Assembly: GCF_013426205.1 (NCBI RefSeq)
Contig: NC_089426.1
Span: forward strand, 1,302,001-1,366,000
Length of the DNA: 64,000 nt
Source of the DNA: Metarhizium brunneum
Taxonomy: Eukaryota; Ascomycota; Sordariomycetes; Hypocreales; Clavicipitaceae
Direction of reading: 5' to 3'
The notes under the pieces are model-generated. The model worked only from the letters and a program-made list of their open reading frames with translations. It was not told the DNA's origin and ran no database searches. How positions within the stretch are numbered: position 1 is the first letter of the stretch; each line of letters opens with the position of its first letter. The position numbers and the translations under genes were made by a program. Below are positions 1-10,928 of this stretch, one piece after another.

Positions 1-1038
1 CAGCATGTCAAGCGTAGTCGCCGTAAGAATGAAGTGGCTGAAGCAGCTATTTAGCTGCTTCTCCAGGTTGAAGTGGTAGAATGAATCGACGAAATGGTTC
101 CAGTATAAGTGAGCGTACACGCGAAAGATTTGGCGAAAGATGAGCTGCGCGGTGCTGGAAAAGTGTTTTGGGAATCCACTTCGGCTACCCGGCCACTCTT
201 CGACGGGATCTTGGTGGAAGAGGTGTGATGCCGTCGGGGCAGAGTATTCCTGGTGAAGGGCAAAAGAAACACCGTCCGGGTCGGTAGGAAACATGGAGCT
301 ATCGTCAATTTTCCCCGAGATCCATCGTTGCATGAGGGTCATGTATTCGTTGGCGGGGAGATCCACGGGCTCGTGGTTCTTGTTGAGCCAGGTATATGAC
401 CGGTTCCTGGACCGTGTTTTAGCCAAGGGAAAAGCGCGGTGTGATATGGGGGTCTTGGGAGGAACGGATTCTTACGTTCCGGCTGACATCTGGGGACAGC
501 TTGACTTGTTGCAAATAGCTTTGCCGTTGTCCTCTTTCTCGTGGACGACTCGAACGAAATTCCACAGAATGCGGTAATGCTCAACCACTTGCCTTTGTTA
601 GTTCGCCCATTCATGCCCATGTCCTGCCGTAAATTGCAGTATAACTAATGTACCTTGATGTGCTATCCACTCTCCATGTTCGACGGTCTTTGGCCGCGCA
701 CTCAGTGTCATCAAGTTCCCCTTAACAATATGCTTGGAGTACGCAGGATTCAGCCACAATGGCAATGGTCGAGGCCAGTCGATGGTCGGCGGCGTGATGC
801 GCATCGACTCACTCAGTGACGGAGACTGCGGGAGTGAGACCCTCGGCGCCGAATTCGATGGCCTGAGTCCGCCGAGGATGGGTTCATCGCTAGGGATGAT
901 GGGGTTCGCATGCTCTATTCTTGGTGCAGCTCGCATGCGAGCGTTGCTGTCTTGTATTAGTCACCGACGGTAGTTTGTACGGAAGCCCAGGGGGAGACTA
1001 AGCAAAACTACTTACAGTCCCGAAAACAGATTCGACAT
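1..1038 (-). CDS. MOB2-type NDR kinase co-activator (3' end outside window)
   Basis: Mob1/phocein family protein. In fungi MOB2-type members bind and activate NDR/LATS kinases (Cbk1/COT1/Orb6) that control polarity and hyphal growth. Spliced by eye from four exons on the minus strand: 1016-1038, 654-946, 476-587 and 1-406. All joins keep the frame, giving 278 residues with no stop before the window edge. The 23-nt first exon gives MSNLFSGL, followed by a basic NARMRAAPR stretch typical of MOB2 N-termini. The zinc-binding Cys pair (CNKSSC) lies near residue 130, and the paired histidines lie in RVYAHLYWNHF near the end. Between them runs WLNKNHEPVDLPANEY, a MOB2-like rather than MOB1-like version of the core. 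Family is clear from motifs; assignment to MOB2 rather than another MOB class is inference. The last residues and stop are missing. Confidence 0.88.
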
Positions 1039-2540
1039 GATGTGTCCCCTTTACCCTCGATTACTAAAACATGATGTCGAAGAAGACTGACAGAACTGAG
1101 GGAAAAGAGGGAGCCGTCAGGGAAGACGGGCAGCAAAAGCAAGTTCCGCCCGTGCGGCATGTTGACTGAAGGTTGGGCCGTCTGCCTGCCATGTGCCATG
1201 GTCGCATCGAGGGGCAGAGTAGCACAGAAACCAATGGCAATTTGTACAACTAGGCGGATGCTGGTAATCAGTGAGGGTGTGCTACCTCATTATGTGCCAA
1301 GGAAATCAAAACATGGTGTTACAATGCCGGCCGATGGACGGTAAAACGGTGGTTGGGCGAGATGGCGTTGCTTGACAGAGTACGGAGCATATCCACGGGA
1401 TTTTTGTCCGTAGTCAAACTGTTAAGCTCTAGGAAAACCCGAGACGAAGATGTACACAGCATTATAAGTGATTCCGTGATACGTACGCAGTTATGGAGTA
1501 CTCTGAGCGCAGTATTGTACGCGAAGTGTTGCGGCCAGTTCCTGTCGTCAGTCCATGGCCTCTACGGAGTACACTGGCCTCGAGGCGTATCGTGGAGCCG
1601 CTCCGCTCACCCCGTCAATTTCGAGTTGGTTCAACCAGTTGACCAGGCCCCTGCATTCAATCCGATGGCGGTTGGCGAATGAAATTGAAATTGAGATGAA
1701 CTCGGCATGACATGAACGTTCCTCTGGTGTTGATTCACTTGAGGGCCCAGATGAGACTAGCGCCTTTTCGGCGACGAATTCGCCACGTGCTGCGCCACAA
1801 GATTGCTCCATACTTGAGTCACCAGGCTTTGTTAGACACTTGTTCTAGGCGGTTTCTCTGCTGTTCAACAAGGCTAAACTACATATGTACGGAGTAACTG
1901 TTGGGGCTAGAGATGTGACTCTTCTAAAATTTGTGCATCAGATGACGCTGCCGAAAATCACCAGACCCTCACCGCGGACCTGAACACTGTTTACCTGCCA
2001 CCTGCTGAAAGTGACGCTGAGCTCAGCCACATTTCATGGCGGCACTACTCTGTACGGAGTGCAGCTTGTGGCATAAAGCAGTTGCTATGAAAAAGGACGG
2101 AGTATGTATATCTCAGCGTACGTATGTAGTATGTACCTCCGTGTACCCTAGTACAACCTGCAAAAGTCAGGTACCTGCTTCCAGCCACTCACTTTCCTTG
2201 ACAAGGATGCCCAGGATGCGCCTCGGCTGGTTGCTTGCTTGGGCAAGTGGGTTGCCTCCCGCACCTGCCACACGCAAGGCCGTCTGGGGTGCCAGGGGTG
2301 TGACGGCATAACGTCAGAAGGTCGCCTGAACAGCTGTAGTGCTCTGCTTCTCAGGAAAGTACCTGACAAACAAAATTTAAGAAATCTCAACTCCTTCAAG
2401 AGCGCATCGCTATTCATCTTTTGTCTTTCAGAATCTAGCACATTAATCTACTTACAACCACAACTACAACCATAGGCTCAGCCATATCCACAGAGACTAC
2501 CAAAAAAAAACAAAAAAAAAAAAACAGAAAGAACGAAATC
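1039..2540. other. Intergenic: divergent promoters of the MOB2 gene and the 314-aa gene
   Basis: No convincing coding sequence on either strand. It holds two exact copies of TACGGAGTA (1563-1571 and 1888-1896) and near copies at 2053 and 2097. Directly before the ATG at 2541 lies a strongly A-rich leader (about 2500-2540) with two long A runs. The MOB2 gene and the 314-aa gene point away from each other, so both promoters should be here. No clear TATA box was picked out. Confidence 0.5.
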
Positions 2541-3485
2541 ATGCACACCAACAAAAAGCCTCTCTGGCTTGTCTGCCCTCGCCTCGACGCTGCTGAGTAC
2601 CGGGAAAAGCTGATGGGCAGCGTCATCAAATACCCAGACCTCCCGACCGAACGTCGTATCCCCTACCGAGCTTCTGAGTTGCCTAAGGACCTTGTCGCCG
2701 ATTTGGACCCCAAGCCAGTGCAGGTATATAATGTGCGGTTCTGGGAGAAGAATATTCACGATGCGTCTTTGAAAACGACGGTCCAAGATATGATCAACGC
2801 TTTCGTCGCTCGCGCCAAGGAAAGCAGCAACGAAAACGTGGCAACTGTCGCTCGCGTCTGGCACATGGACTCACCCGGGGAAAAATTCAAGGACCTGCTT
2901 CGCAACACGCAGTACTTTGATGAGTTGATGGGGCTGCTCCTGAGCAACCATGGCGTTGGATACTTTGTTTCCGACATTGTCACGCTGGTGAACCTCGAAG
3001 AGACCAAGACTCATGGCACCGGCAGCGCTGTCGGTGTGACGGCCCAAGTCCCCGTTGACCCCAGCACGGGCATCAAGGTTGGCGCTGGTGCCAAGTTTAG
3101 TGTCATCCGTGAGAAGGGACACTCGGTGAGTTATGAGGGCGAGTCCATCGTGTTTATGGGATACCGCAAGATTGAGCTCGAAAAGGTGAATGGCATTCGT
3201 GCAAAGCTGCGTCGTTTCTTCCAGGGCCCCAAGCATGGCGTAGCCATCAAGGACAGGCACGACTACTGGCCAGAGTTGGTGGAAGAGCCCGTTGAGGGGA
3301 CTGTTGGTCCATTCCTGGGTAAGAATGATAAGGAAACGCCGGGAGAAGAGACAGCAGAGATGCGAGCCGTGCGCGAGGAGAAGGAAAGACTGGCACAGGA
3401 GGAGAATGAAAGAAGCCAGATGTTGGATGCAATAGCGGAGGAGCTGGGCATTGATCCAGTTGTTGGTTGCAACCACAGTGTGTAA
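2541..3485 (+). CDS. Fungal protein of unknown function, possible NLR-associated effector
   Basis: A single-exon ORF of 314 aa. I do not recognise a named domain. Residues about 80-135 look helical. Residues about 140-220 look like a run of amphipathic beta strands: YFVSDIVTLVNLEE, then a Gly/Val/Pro-rich TAQVPVDPSTGIKVGAGAKF, then a stretch ending ESIVFMGYRKIEL. The C-terminal part (about 265-300) is Glu/Arg-rich and could be a helix or coiled coil. There is no signal peptide or obvious membrane helix, so a cytosolic protein is expected. Fungal hypothetical proteins with a similar strand pattern exist from memory, but I know no established function. It lies 1.35 kb upstream of, and on the same strand as, an NLR-like gene. 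In fungi such neighbours can be receptor and effector. A pore-forming, gasdermin-like role is speculation from the strand pattern only. Confidence 0.82.
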   Translation: MHTNKKPLWLVCPRLDAAEYREKLMGSVIKYPDLPTERRIPYRASELPKDLVADLDPKPVQVYNVRFWEKNIHDASLKTTVQDMINAFVARAKESSNENVATVARVWHMDSPGEKFKDLLRNTQYFDELMGLLLSNHGVGYFVSDIVTLVNLEETKTHGTGSAVGVTAQVPVDPSTGIKVGAGAKFSVIREKGHSVSYEGESIVFMGYRKIELEKVNGIRAKLRRFFQGPKHGVAIKDRHDYWPELVEEPVEGTVGPFLGKNDKETPGEETAEMRAVREEKERLAQEENERSQMLDAIAEELGIDPVVGCNHSV

Positions 3486-3733
3486 ATGGCAGCTGAGGGG
3501 TGACAAGTGACAAGTGACAAATGATGGGATGACGGATGGAAGAGGGAGCACACTGCGCCCCTTTGCTCCTTTGCTTTGTATTCGGCATATGATACCACAT
3601 GGCGTTTTTTTCCTGCGTTACAACGGAGCTGTTGTGTTCCGTCAGCGAAGCAGGATCTTACTTTTACAGGGAATTACATGGTCAAGCGTTTGTTTGTACA
3701 ATACGGCATAGCAAGACTCGGGGGCGGTTGCTG

Positions 3734-3743
3734 AATAAATAAA
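3734..3743 (+). terminator. Overlapping AATAAA polyadenylation signals
   Basis: Two overlapping AATAAA hexamers lie about 250 nt after the stop of the 314-aa gene, within an A-rich stretch. Position and sequence fit a 3' end signal for that transcript. Confidence 0.4.
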
Positions 3744-4069
3744 GATTATGGACATGGAGTATCAGGTGACGTAACCGTATATAACTATCACTGCGCGTCG
3801 GCTACGTGAAGACTTGGTCGACTTTGCTCACCTGGTGCTGGCCCAGACTGCATGTATGATGGATGATGGACCCGGTTACACCAGACATGTTCGGATCATG
3901 GACAAATCCTGAATTGCCCGCGTACAAAGCTACAAACGTGCCCTGGCAAGTTGGTAAGTGGTAACCGACTCGCCAAGGACCAACAAACTGACCAGACGCC
4001 ATCAAAGCCAACATGAAGCAATACCTTGTTTGGCTGCTTCGGCCTGGCCACCAGGCCTCGCAAGTGTTG

Positions 4070-4118
4070 GGTCAGGTCGGGTCGGGTCATGTCAAGTCTG
4101 GTCTGGTCATGTCTGGCC
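4070..4118. repeat. Degenerate GGTC/TGGTC tandem repeat
   Basis: About 49 bp of imperfect five- to six-base units (GGTCA, GGTCG, GTCTG, GGTCA) repeated around nine times. It lies about 720 bp upstream of the NLR start. No function is evident; it looks like a decayed microsatellite. Confidence 0.6.
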
Positions 4119-4836
4119 GGATGCAGCCACGATCCCAAGTCGGCGTCGAATGAAGTGCCAGCTGCTTTCCAAGTTCACAGCCGCGGCCGCTTGCACCATT
4201 CGGGAGCTGGCGCCTGACACGCCCAGCACATTAGCAGCAGTGGACACGTCAAAGGTCGATCCGCCCATCTGGCGCACCAGACACCAACTAGGTTGAACTC
4301 GGTATGTTCAAGCGCTGTGTCCAGACTCGGGAGGCTTAGTGCCGTCTCTAGTGGTCTCTAGCGGTCTGTAGTGGAGGCGGATGGCAGCCTAGCGCCCAGC
4401 CGTCCATGATGCTGGGCATGCCCAAGCTGGTGGCTGCACAGGGCAGTCTGGTGCCGGTGCCTCCCAAAACGCGCCAAAGCCGACGTACTGATGCTGCGTG
4501 TGCAGCGCCACCGCAAGTTCGTCTCTCGATTGATAATAAACCTGGCTGCCACGACTTCCCTGTCCACAGGCTCCTTTGTGTTTCCCTCGAACAAAGACAT
4601 GCTTCCTCAACCCCAACCTGTTGCATCAGTAATCCGAATCCGCCTGCTCAGTTTGTTTTTTTGCGCAGCTGATATCTCTTTAGCGACTGCTGCTTGTGCA
4701 ATTTTCTTTCTTTCCTGTTTGAAAAATTCTTTTCCATCTTCTTTTCTTCTTCCTGCCTCTTCACTTGATTTGGCTTTTAAACTTCATTGTCCCACACCAC
4801 ATTCCACCAACCGACACGCATTAATTCACATCCACG

Positions 4837-7800
4837 ATGGAGCCACTGAACAATAAACTCCATCAATTTCGACGATCTTTGTCTAGACGCAGAACCGGAG
4901 AGACCATTGGCTTGCAGGTACTTTGCGATCCTGAAGATGCCAAGATAGAGTAAGCCGTACCCAGGCGACCACATTTGACGACAGTCGGCTGACATGTAGA
5001 CACCAGCATCGTTGCCGTTCACGGCCTTGGAGGACAGGGCTTCAGCTCATGGGTTACCTCGGACTCCAAAGGCGGCAAGCCCAAACCCTGGCTGAAGGAA
5101 CTTCTCGGCGCAGATATACCCAATGCCCGTATCATGACGTATGGCTACATCTCCGATGGCAGGAGCTACGGCTTCCTCGTTGGCGACCTCGTCCATGGCT
5201 GGGCGGTCAAACTGGCCAACCAGCTTGCGCGTAAGCGCCAGGGGGATAAGGCGAGCCGCCGGCCTCTATTCTTCATCGCACACAGCCTGGGCGGGTGGAT
5301 TGTGAAGCGGGCGCTGATTCATTCGAGCGAGGCTGCAGACATGCAGCTGAGGGACATTGAACTCTCTACCTGCGGCGTCGCCTTCCTTGGAACCTTGTCT
5401 CCTCGGCGGCCGTCCTCGCCTTTGCCGCTGGTACAGGTTATTAGGAGGACCACATCGAATCTGACCGACTTGGACACGTCACGGGCCGACACGGAGTGCT
5501 TGCCACAGCAACGTCTGGCTGACAATATTGAGTGGCTCAATTACGAGATGGAAGCCTTCAAAGCCATTGCTGACAATCTGCTTAGGTTGTCGTTCTACGA
5601 GACTGAGAAGACGCAGGACGGCTTTGTTGTTGAGCAACGGTTTTCCATGGCCGGCTCGGATGGGGTGCAGATTGGGCTCAAGGCCACCCATTCGGACCTG
5701 GTCAGGTTCCATGGCCGGGATGACAACTATCAGGTCTTTATTAACAACTTCCGTGACATGGTGGATAAGAGCGCAACCTCTGGGTTGCTTAAATCAAAGC
5801 AGAGGGCTTTTGATGCTACTGCAGGTGAGCGAAGTTTGCTTCGTTTTGTGCCAAGACATCACACAAAGTTGCTGACTTGTGTAGTGCACCGCCTCGAATA
5901 TCCCGCACAAGGGTACTCAATCCCGTACCGACTTCCTGGCGAACCAAATACTGTGATCCCTCGCCAGGATCTTCTTGACCGTCTGGACCACATGCTGAGC
6001 TCCGATGTGAATCCAATGAATCTGAAGCTCGGAATAGTCAACCTTTGGGGCTTGGCAGGTACCGGTAAATCTGCCCTGGCTAGACATTACGCGGAAATCA
6101 ACTGCGATAAGCTATCCTTCGTCTTTTGGTTCAGGTCGGAGAGCTGGGAAACTGTCGCAGCCAGCTATCTTGAGTTTGCAAACACAATTGTTGAGCACTA
6201 CGCCAAAGAGATACCCAGAAGTCAAGTTGAAGATGATTTAGGATTTGCTGGTGTCGAGGATATGTTGAAGGTGAAAAGCATCATGCAACTAGACAAATCT
6301 CGCGTCAAATCAGTTGTGGATTCCGTCAAAGATTGGCTGCTTCGCCCAGAAAACACCGGATGGCTGCTCGTTTTCGACAACGTGGGGCCTTCACACGATG
6401 TTTTTGATTTTATCCCTGTTACGTTGTCTGGGAAAATTATATTGACATCTCGGTACAAAAACTGTTGCGACTGGAGCACTGAATTGCAAGTTGGCGCCAT
6501 GGAAGAAGAGGAAGCCGTGCGTCTATTGGATGCCATTGTTGGGAACAATGCGGCGCAGGATCCTGCTGAAGGTGAGAATTTGCGTATAGATTTCTACGAA
6601 TGGGTCCAAACTGACGTATACAAGCGGCGGCAGCGCTCACGGTCGTTGAGCAGCTTTCGTACCACCCTCAAAGTATAGCCACGGCGGCGGCTACCATACG
6701 AAATAAAGGCATGAGCATCTTGGAGTACCATGCCATGCTTCAGGCATCAACGTCCATGACTCTGCTTGGATCGTCCCTTCACCAGTCTCCTTTGACAAAG
6801 ACAGTCTTGCAGATCAGCGCCATGCTCTCCACGTCTGTGATACCCGTGGCTCTGTTTAGCGCCACGTCGCAGTTAGATGAAGCCCCCGAGCGACTAAGAC
6901 CTATTCTTGGAGAAATAAGAGGTATGTTGTGCCTGCGTATATTAGAGACCGATGTATAATCTAACTTTATTTTCAGCCTTCCAAGACTCTGGCCAGCTGG
7001 ATGATGTACTACAATACCTACTGGACCAAAACTTCATTAAAACGCCGAGTTCCCCTTCCGATACAGCCTCGTCGCTGGTCCCTTCATCTCCCTCTTCTCT
7101 GTCTTCTTCACAAACATCGGCATATTTCGATGCTTTTGTCGTTGACCCAGAAGCACGAGAATACGTTCGCGGGATGCTCTCAGACGAAGAAAAAGTTGAC
7201 AACGCCTGGATGGCGTGTAACGTTTGTGTCGATGGAATCAAGAATAAGGCCGCGCAGTCAACCACAGTACAGGAAATCCACGACTTTGGCAGAATTATGG
7301 GACCTCACGCGAAGACATGTTTTGATGACTGGGCTGACGTGCTGCAGGCGTCATCAGATGAGGTTGATGTCGCCTGGCATGTTCTCGGTCAAGTGTGCAT
7401 GACACAAGGCGATATTGACCAAGCTATCGGGTGCTTCGCATCATCTCTACGACGGCAGCCTAATCGAATGGATGCCGAAGAACGCATACAGGTCGCCTTG
7501 TGCCTATCGTCTCTGTTGCAGGAGACGGGGCGGCATACAAGGAGCAGTGAGGTACTCGCAGGCATTGACATTGCCTCGGCCGACCAAGATTTAGGATTCA
7601 AAGTTGCACTGGCACGTGCATCTGCCACTGCTGCTTTGGGCGAACTAGAAGACGCAAAACACCAGTACCAAACGCTTGAGCTTGAGCAAGAGGAGGCCCT
7701 TGGCCCACTTGATGTCACCACCGTGAGCACCATTCAAAAACTAGCGGCAAACTTCGAACAAAGGGGCAAACACGACGTGGCAAAGGCTCTGTACAGTCGA

Positions 7801-8484
7801 GTGTACATTTCATATCAAAATATATACGGCCATGGCGACCGCATGACTCTCGACGCGCTTGACGATCTGGCCAACAGCCTTATGGAAAGCAAGGCCATTG
7901 ACGAGGCCGAAAACCTATACAAACAATCAATCGATATCCAGACACGTGCTCTTGGGCCACATCATCCCCAGACGGCGTATGCTATACGGAAACTCGGGCT
8001 GATTGACTATCTTCGCGGTCGCTACGCCGACGCCAAAGTCAAGTACCAACAGGCACTCGACATTATCGCTCCTACCCTTGGTAAGGGACATCCTTCCTAT
8101 ACCGCCACACTGGAAGACATGGCAATCTCGTGCCGTCGCCACGGAAACTCCCTCGCTCAGAGTCTGCCACCTCGACCTGCTACCTCCCGCACAACATCCA
8201 TCCTGAAGCGCAAAAAGACCAAATCCATCAAAATGAAGGAGGACGCCATAGCGAGAGAAGTCAGCTGTCGACAAGCCTTTGAAGAAGCGGAAAAGTTATA
8301 CCTGGATGTTTTGACCATTAAAAAGTCTGCTAGACAAATGTATTCGGAAGATAAGATTGATTCTACGTGGAGGAAGTTGGAAGACATGTATGAGTACGAG
8401 ACATTCTTTGACGAAAACAGTAAGGAGCGGTTAGAAAAGCTGGAAGCCCTATCGAGAGAGTGTCGTAGAAGGGGGACGGTATGA
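4837..8484 (+). CDS. NLR-like receptor: alpha/beta hydrolase - NB-ARC - TPR (SesB type)
   Basis: Five exons: 4837-4949, 5007-5824, 5885-6571, 6634-6921 and 6977-8484, giving 1137 aa. The N-terminal alpha/beta-hydrolase domain (about 37-260) has the VHGLGG oxyanion motif and the nucleophile elbow AHSLGGW with Ser near 131, as in SesB-type lipase/esterase domains. A NB-ARC STAND ATPase follows (about 330-600), with Walker A GLAGTGKSA near 366 and a Walker B-like WLLVFDNVG. The C-terminus carries tetratricopeptide repeats of the 42-residue NLR type (about 880-1030), then a charged tail. Such proteins act as cytosolic sensors in fungal heterokaryon incompatibility and innate-immunity-like cell death: ligand binding by the repeats drives oligomerisation and activates the N-terminal domain. 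Intron 1 has two acceptors 7 nt apart; only the downstream one (CAG at 5004-5006) keeps frame. Intron 2 (60 nt) has no stop, so its retention would stay in frame. All key motifs are intact. Confidence 0.92.
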
Positions 8485-8946
8485 ATGGTCGGCGGCAGGA
8501 AACAAGATGGATATCACAGCGGTTCCTGGTGCTCTTTTTGTTTTTTTTTTGTTCCTGACAACTCATGTCGTTTAGCCATATACCCTAGCCTGCTTTTTTT
8601 TTTTTTCGTCGTTTCAAAGCCAAAGCAAAATACATGTGTGTTGAGTTCCTATCCTAATGCTGCCGCCTGACCCAGTTCCCTGTGTTTGCTATCATACAAG
8701 CCGTATCATTTTTTCTTTTTCTCTTTTGGATCTTCTCGCCGACCCCCAATGAATATTGTCACAACGCCGTATATGCAAGAAATCAAGTCGCTTGTTGCAC
8801 GTATCAAGGCCCGGTGTATATATGACCCCCTTCCCAAGTTCACCCAAAGTAGCAATAATCTCCAGTGATGCATGTGCCCCCTTTCCCCGTGTCAAAGACC
8901 GCCCGTGGCCTGAGGAATCCCATGAGAAGCATTGAACCATTATCCT
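8485..8946. other. Convergent 3' region between the NLR and Dcr2-like genes
   Basis: The NLR gene and the Dcr2-like gene end facing each other across about 460 bp. The sequence has several T runs (near 8540, 8597 and 8710) and no coding signal. It should hold both 3' untranslated regions. Confidence 0.5.
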
Positions 8947-10928
8947 TTACTCATGGACGTCCTGCACGGGCGGCGGGGGCGGCGGGGCAGGCGGCTGGTC
9001 GGACGGAGCGGGGGGCGGCGGCGGCGGCGGCACGGGCCTGCCCCCGTCCACAATGACCTGCCAGTCGATCTTGTCGGCGGTGTTGCCGTGCTCGACGCGC
9101 TTCCAGGTAGTGATGCTCGCTACGTTGGTGTCGATTTCGAAGACGCGCAGGCGCCGCACGTACCCGCCGTAACCGGCGTACCCGCCGAACCCGACGCCGC
9201 CGGCGTAGCACATCCACAGGGCGGGTTTCTGGATCTGCGGCGGCGGCTGCTGGTCTGGTTGGGGCTTTGCGTCGTGCCTGGTGACGTTTTGGAGGGAGAG
9301 GAGGCAGTAGTCGTTGCAGTGGTCGCTGGAGACGATGTTAGCTGGGGCCGGCGAGGGGATGGAGGGCGAGTGAGGGAGACTTACTGTCCTGCGCTGACCA
9401 TGAGGACGCCCTGCTCAACGAGGGCGTCGCGGAACCCCGAGTTGTATACTGGTGCCGTGACGCCTTCTTTCCACTCTCCCACGCGGGGGAGCTCGGGGCT
9501 CGCGTATTCCGTGAGCGGGATGTGGACGAAGGCAATGTCCATGTGGGTGTGGCTGTATTCCGAGTGAGCCTTCTTAAGGCTGGCGGCGGTTTTGCGGAAC
9601 CACTCGATCTGGTTTTGTTTGAGCCAGTCGTAGCCGGGGTATTTGCGCTCGTCTGGCGAGTATGCGTGCGTGTCCATGAGGTACATTGTTACGGCCGAGT
9701 GTTGGCCGCTGCGCGCCAGGATCTCGACGTAGTAGTTTCCTATGCCGTCGATGTCGGCTGGCCCGGCGCGGGAGAGGGAGAAGGGCAGCGATTCCATGAG
9801 GGCCATCTGGCGGGCGCGCGACATGGTCTTTTCGTCGTCGTGGTTGCCGAATATGCCGGCGTAGGGGATCTTGCGCTTGACTAGGAGGGATATAATCTTG
9901 AACATGGCCTGTGGTACGAGTTAGCTTTCAAAAGTCTATTTGAATCCAGAGAATATGGGAGCTTTACGGTCGGTGCGTCGGGTGCCGTGTCACCGTTGAC
10001 TTGGTCGCCGCTGAGGACTACAAAGTCGGGCTTTTCTTCGTCGAGCATCTTGTTGACAAAGTCGAGGGTTCGCGGATCTGCTTCGCATTTTCCACCTGCG
10101 TAGCCGTCGGGCACTGGTTCGCGGCATTCACCCACGCCGTTGCTCAGGTGAAGGTCGCCGATTTGCATGATTTTGAATTTACCATTGTGTCCGATTCTGG
10201 GCTCGGGCTTCTTGCGCTCCTTGGGCGCGCCGCGGCGGACGGTGAGGTGGATGCTCAGAAGCGGGCCGCCGGTGTCGAGCAGCAATTGGGTTCCCGTTAT
10301 TGCCCAGCCATCACGCGCTTCGACAGCATCGTCGCCGAAGAGGACGTCGAGGTCGGTGATGACGTCGTCGGAGTCGCTGGACTTTTTGCTGCCGGATCGC
10401 TTGATCCATAGGCCGCCTGGCCGGGATTCCCAGTCTTCTGGGTTGCCTTTCGGGGACTTGGCGTCTTGCGCTTGTGCTGGGTTTAAGCGTCCGACGGATA
10501 TGTCCATGATGACTTTGTCGTCAGATGTTAGGTCCTCTTCGTGCTTGCGGCTGATGTAGAGGTAGGCTGTTGACGTCCACGCCCGTCCGAGGTAGAGTTC
10601 CTTGTCGATGCGATGCCATGTTGTCGGGTCGAGGTCGCATGATGAAAAGAGGTTTAGGCTCGAGCATTGCACGAGGGTTACGTCGGTAACAACGAGGCCC
10701 GCGTGATGGGTGGGCATATACCCGTGGATGGCATTAGGCAGGACACGGTAGTTTCTGTCGAGGAAGAAGACGACGATCAAGGTGAATGCCAGCGCGGCGC
10801 CGAGCTGTGTGAGGGTGCGGACCTGGGGAGGAGCGGGTTAGCATTGGCCGTAACGAGAAGCTGTGGTCATGGAAGCAGGATGCAGGAAGCGACCAAGGGG
10901 TGTAGTGTACTATTCTTCGTGTCATCAT
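8947..10928 (-). CDS. DCR2: Dcr2-like calcineurin-type phosphoesterase
   Basis: Four exons on the minus strand: 10911-10928, 9968-10822, 9385-9908 and 8947-9325, giving 591 aa. A tiny first exon encodes MMTRRI; the second continues with an N-terminal hydrophobic segment (about 15-28), a likely membrane anchor. The metallophosphatase core is well preserved: GDLHLSNGVGEC, VLSGDQVNGD, GNHDDE, and GHDHCNDYC near the C-terminal metal site. Yeast Dcr2 is a dosage-dependent cell-cycle regulator (G1/S progression, Sic1 destruction) and also dephosphorylates Ire1 in the unfolded protein response. Family by motif is firm; the role here is inferred. After the catalytic part comes a Gly/Tyr-rich patch and a C-terminal tail of almost only Pro, Ala and Asp. 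This tail is unusual and worth noting. The gene is convergent with the NLR gene and lies beside the amidase gene on the same strand. Confidence 0.9.

Larger units (their letters stand above)
3486..4836. other. Intergenic between the 314-aa gene and the NLR gene
   Basis: No gene recognised. It contains the likely 3' end of the 314-aa gene (AATAAATAAA near 3734), a degenerate GGTC-rich tandem stretch at 4070-4118, and a pyrimidine-rich tract at about 4680-4780. The tract precedes the NLR start and is typical of fungal core promoters and leaders. Short open frames here show no family signal. Confidence 0.45.

Noticed and set aside
4491..4856. 121-aa plus-strand frame before the NLR gene
   Set aside because: Lies in the pyrimidine-rich leader and ends inside NLR exon 1 in another frame; the NLR ATG at 4837 gives the family-typical start.
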